NCBI GenBank assembly: GCA_050181295.1
Contig: JBFXDI010000177.1
Span: 1 to 7,236 of the forward strand
From: JBFXDI01 sp050181295
GTDB lineage: Bacteria > Pseudomonadota > Alphaproteobacteria > Rhizobiales > Aestuariivirgaceae
Direction of reading: 5' to 3'
Length of the DNA stretch: 7,236 nt
Under the pieces are notes generated by a model. That model was not told the DNA's origin. It did not search any database and saw nothing but the letters and a program-made list of their open reading frames with translations. The position numbers were made by a program, and so were the translations under genes. Shown here piece after piece: positions 4,854-7,236 of this stretch. Position 1 is the first letter of the stretch. Every line of letters begins with the position of its first letter.

Positions 4854-5987
4854 TCAATCCAGTGTGCGCCGGAACCGCAGAAGCGTCAGGACGACGGTCG
4901 CCGCCAGGAATCCCGTGACGGCCAGCATGGGCATCAGCACCGGATCGAGGCCCGAACCCTTCAGCAGCACGCCTCGCACGATCCTCAGGAAATGAGTGAG
5001 CGGCAGCGCTTCTCCCAGCGCCTGCGCCCAGCCGGGCATGCCACGGAAGGGGAACATGAAGCCCGAGAGCAGGATCGACGGCAGGAAGAAGAAGAACGTC
5101 ATCTGCATCGCCTGCATCTGATTGCGCGCGAGCGTCGAGAACAGGTAGCCGAGGCTCACATTGGTGGCGATGAAGAGCAGCATGCCGAGGAAGAGGAGGC
5201 TCAGGGAACCGAGCATAGGCACCTCGAAGACGAAGCGTGCGGCTCCCATGATGACCGCCACCTGGATCAGCCCCAGTCCGATATAGGGGAGAATTTTTCC
5301 CGCCATGATCTCCGCCGGCCGCGCCGGCATGGCGAGCAGGTTCTCCATGGTGCCGCGCTCGCGCTCGCGGGTGAGCGAGAGGGCCGTGGAGAGGATCGTC
5401 GTGAGCGTCAGGATCGTGCCGACCAGCCCCGGCACGATGTTGTACTGCGTGATGCCTTCCGGATTGTACTTGCGGTGCACGCGCGTCTCGAAGGGCGGGC
5501 CGCCGTTCCTCAGCGCGGTGGGCAGGCCCTGCATCTCTTCCGAGATCCCTTGCGCGGCGATGTCCGGGAAGGCCGCAAGCGCGTTCGAGGCAGCGGCCGG
5601 ATCGCTGGCGTCGGCCTCGATCAGGAGGGAAGGGCGGTCGCCGCGCTGGAGCGCGCTCGAGAAACCGGCAGGGATCGTGACCACGAAGGAGGCGCTGCCA
5701 TCCTCCAGCATGGCCGCCCCATCCCTATCACCCGTGATGACGGCGTCGATGCGGAAGTAGCCCGAATTTTCCATGGCGGCGATGACGGCGCGGGAGAAGC
5801 GGCTCTGCTCCTCGACCTTCACGGCCGTCGGAAGCTGCTTCGGATCGGTGTTGATGGCGAAGCCGAAGAGCAGGAGCTGCAGGATCGGAATGCCGAAGAT
5901 CATGGCGAGCGTCATGCGGTCGCGCCGCATCTGGACGAGCTCCTTCAGCAGCACCGCCTTGAGGCGCGAGAGGGAGAAGCCGGTCAT
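4854..5987 (-). CDS. ABC-2 type transporter permease (YbhS/YbhR/YhhJ-like)
   Basis: This is the membrane subunit of an ABC exporter. The 377 residues follow the ABC2_membrane_3 layout: a cytoplasmic N-terminus with the LLKELVQMRRDRMTLAM motif (13-29), membrane helix 1 (about 26-45), a large periplasmic domain (about 46-183), and then five helices at about 184-204, 230-250, 260-285, 294-314 and 350-370. Characteristic stretches are YNPEGITQYNIVPGLVG (174-190), the coupling-helix region RERERGTMENLLAMP (207-221) and FRGMPGWAQALGEALPLTHF (314-333). The start overlaps the ATPase stop by ATGA and has a GGGAAGG ribosome-binding site 7 bases upstream, inside the ATPase gene. Relatives export drugs or hydrophobic compounds, but the substrate here is unknown. 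Only one permease is visible and no gene follows it on this strand before rpmG, so a homodimer is likely unless a second permease is encoded elsewhere. Confidence 0.93.
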   Translation of the reverse strand: MTGFSLSRLKAVLLKELVQMRRDRMTLAMIFGIPILQLLLFGFAINTDPKQLPTAVKVEEQSRFSRAVIAAMENSGYFRIDAVITGDRDGAAMLEDGSASFVVTIPAGFSSALQRGDRPSLLIEADASDPAAASNALAAFPDIAAQGISEEMQGLPTALRNGGPPFETRVHRKYNPEGITQYNIVPGLVGTILTLTTILSTALSLTRERERGTMENLLAMPARPAEIMAGKILPYIGLGLIQVAVIMGAARFVFEVPMLGSLSLLFLGMLLFIATNVSLGYLFSTLARNQMQAMQMTFFFFLPSILLSGFMFPFRGMPGWAQALGEALPLTHFLRIVRGVLLKGSGLDPVLMPMLAVTGFLAATVVLTLLRFRRTLD

Positions 5988-6907
5988 GCTGCCGCCTTCC
6001 CGTTCATGAGCTGGATGAAGACGTCCTCGAGACTCGTCTCGCCGCGTTCCCAGCTGAGGCCGGCGCGGGAGCGGTAGGGCAGGGTGGCCTCGTCGAGCGC
6101 CCGCGGGTCGGCGCCGACAACATGCAGCGCCGGACCAAAGGCTGCCACCTGGTCGATGCCCGGCCGATCTTTAAGCTCCTCGACCAGCGCTCCAAGCCCC
6201 TTGCCGCGCACGATCCAGGTTGCGAGGCCGGATGCTGAAACGACCTCCTCCACCGTTCCCCGCGCCAGGATGTGGCCATAGGCGATGTAGACGATGCGGT
6301 GGCAGCGCTCGGCCTCGTCCATGTAATGCGTGCTCACGAGCACGGTGAGGCCGTCGGCGGCGAGCGCGTGGATCTCGTCCCAGAATTCGCGCCGCGCCTT
6401 GGGATCGACGCCGGCGGTTGGCTCATCGAGCAGCAGGAGCTGCGGGGAATGCATGATGCAGGCTGCGAGCGCCAGGCGCTGCTTCCAGCCGCCCGACAGC
6501 GTGCCGGCGAGCTGGTGCTGGCGCGACGCAAGCTCCAGCCGCTGGAGCGTCTCGTCCACATGCCAGCGGACAGGAGAAAGCTGGTAGAGCCGGGCCACGA
6601 ATTCCAGATTTTCGCGGATCGTCAGATCCTCATAGAAGGAGAACTTCTGAGTCATGTAGCCAACCTCCTGCTTCACGAGGTCGGACTGGGTGAGAATGTC
6701 ATAGCCGAGGCAGGTGCCGGAGCCGCCGTCCGGCTTCAGAAGTCCGCACAGCATGCGGATGGTCGTGGTCTTGCCCGAGCCGTTCGGGCCGAGGAAGCCC
6801 ACTACCTCGCCGCGCTCCACGGTGAGGTCGATGCCGTCGACCACCGTCTTGTCGCCGAAGCGCTTGGTGAGGCCGCGCGCCTCTATGACGGTGGTGCCGT
6901 CGCTCAT
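5984..6907 (-). CDS. ABC transporter ATP-binding protein (YbhF/DrrA-like exporter ATPase)
   Basis: This cytoplasmic ATPase drives the exporter. The 307-residue protein has one complete nucleotide-binding domain: Walker A GPNGSGKTT (40-48), Q-loop GYMTQKFSFYEDLT (83-96), signature LSGGWKQR (137-144), Walker B LLLLDEPTAGVD (157-168) with catalytic Glu162, and the switch His194 in STHYMDEAE. The Q-loop and LSGGWKQRLALA wording resembles the second domain of YbhF. After about residue 220 comes a C-terminal domain typical of DrrA-type ATPases, ending in TSLEDVFIQLMNG. The start overlaps the stop of the HlyD gene by ATGA and has no strong ribosome-binding site, so translation probably depends on coupling with the upstream gene. 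Confidence 0.96.
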   Translation of the reverse strand: MSDGTTVIEARGLTKRFGDKTVVDGIDLTVERGEVVGFLGPNGSGKTTTIRMLCGLLKPDGGSGTCLGYDILTQSDLVKQEVGYMTQKFSFYEDLTIRENLEFVARLYQLSPVRWHVDETLQRLELASRQHQLAGTLSGGWKQRLALAACIMHSPQLLLLDEPTAGVDPKARREFWDEIHALAADGLTVLVSTHYMDEAERCHRIVYIAYGHILARGTVEEVVSASGLATWIVRGKGLGALVEELKDRPGIDQVAAFGPALHVVGADPRALDEATLPYRSRAGLSWERGETSLEDVFIQLMNGKAAA

Positions 6908-7236
6908 GGCAACGTCACGTCCACCGGCTGGCCGGGGCTGAGGCCGAGGGCGTCGCCTTCCGGCGCTGCTTCCACCGCGAAAACGAGCTTCTGCCGGCTC
7001 TCCACGCTGTAGATGACGGGCGGGGTGAATTCGGCCTGGCTCGAAATGCTGCGCACGACAGCGCTCATGCCAGCGGCGCAGCCGTCGCAGGCGATGGGAA
7101 GCCGAAGGCCCGGCGCGACGCGGGAGCGCAGGGCTTCCGGCACGAAGAAACGCACCTTCCGGTTCCTCGGGGGCAGAAGCGAGACGACGGCGGCGTCCGG
7201 CCCCACCATCTCGCCGGGGCGCCGGAGCACGTCCTC
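6904..7236 (-). CDS. HlyD/YbhG-type membrane fusion (periplasmic adaptor) protein, C-terminal part
   Basis: The last 110 codons of an adaptor gene are visible; the start lies beyond the right edge. The segment opens inside the barrel-sandwich (lipoyl-like) domain (RPGEMVGPDAAVVSLLPP). It continues into the beta-barrel (KVRFFVPEALRSRVAPGLRL) and ends PGQPVDVTLP. FTPPVIYSVESRQKLVFAVEA is typical of the YbhG/YhiI group that pairs with YbhF-type ABC exporters. A CDGC pair (C50 and C53 of the visible part) lies in the beta-barrel; I recall it in close relatives. The product should be anchored in the inner membrane and bridge the permease to an outer-membrane factor not seen here. The stop overlaps the ATPase start, marking one operon of adaptor, ATPase and permease. 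Confidence 0.93.
   Translation of the reverse strand, partial: EDVLRRPGEMVGPDAAVVSLLPPRNRKVRFFVPEALRSRVAPGLRLPIACDGCAAGMSAVVRSISSQAEFTPPVIYSVESRQKLVFAVEAAPEGDALGLSPGQPVDVTLP

Noticed and set aside
4821..6077. Long plus-strand open frame (418 codons) opposite the ABC permease
   Set aside because: Composition is dominated by Arg, Glu, His and Gln, typical of antisense frames in GC-rich DNA, and it starts in the rpmG terminator. The permease on the other strand has clear family motifs.
1..7236. Search for tRNA, rRNA, CRISPR arrays, insertion sequences, phage or defence genes
   Set aside because: I saw no clover-leaf tRNA pattern, repeat-spacer array, transposase or integrase motif. Coding density is accounted for by housekeeping and transport genes.

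Overview
This 7.2-kb, GC-rich window looks like the chromosome of an alphaproteobacterium, most likely of the order Hyphomicrobiales. The clues are the gene order tatA-tatB-tatC-serS-surE, the form of TatA (short, with a GKISSLMGDMAKGIKSFKKG helix), the Cys-free L33 protein, and a paired-hairpin repeat of the type common in these genomes. A Methylobacteriaceae-like host such as Microvirga is a guess from remembered protein similarity. Genus cannot be fixed by eye.

Left block (1-3820, all on the minus strand; transcription runs right to left): tatA, tatB, tatC, serS and surE. TatABC is the complete twin-arginine translocase for folded proteins. serS is the seryl-tRNA synthetase. surE is the survival nucleotidase; it runs off the left edge and lacks only its last residues. 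tatB and tatC are closely spaced and probably translationally coupled. tatA and tatB are separated by a hairpin. serS and surE are separated by a 90-bp REP/BIME-like element (763-852) that ends next to the surE ribosome-binding site.

Middle block (3821-4822): a 239-bp gap holding only a candidate tatA promoter, a small VOC-superfamily gene on the minus strand, and divergently rpmG (ribosomal protein L33) on the plus strand. rpmG has a likely sigma-70 promoter, a perfect 16-bp palindrome beside its ribosome-binding site, and a strong intrinsic terminator.

Right block (4854-7236, minus strand): three genes overlapping by ATGA, encoding a HlyD-type membrane fusion protein (N-terminus outside the window), an ABC ATPase and an ABC-2 permease. 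Together they look like a YbhGFSR/YhiI-YhhJ-type exporter.

The window is mostly conserved housekeeping and transport genes. I found no convincing undescribed system. The points worth a second look are the intergenic structures, the VOC protein that seems to lack metal ligands, and the gene neighbourhood upstream of tatA.
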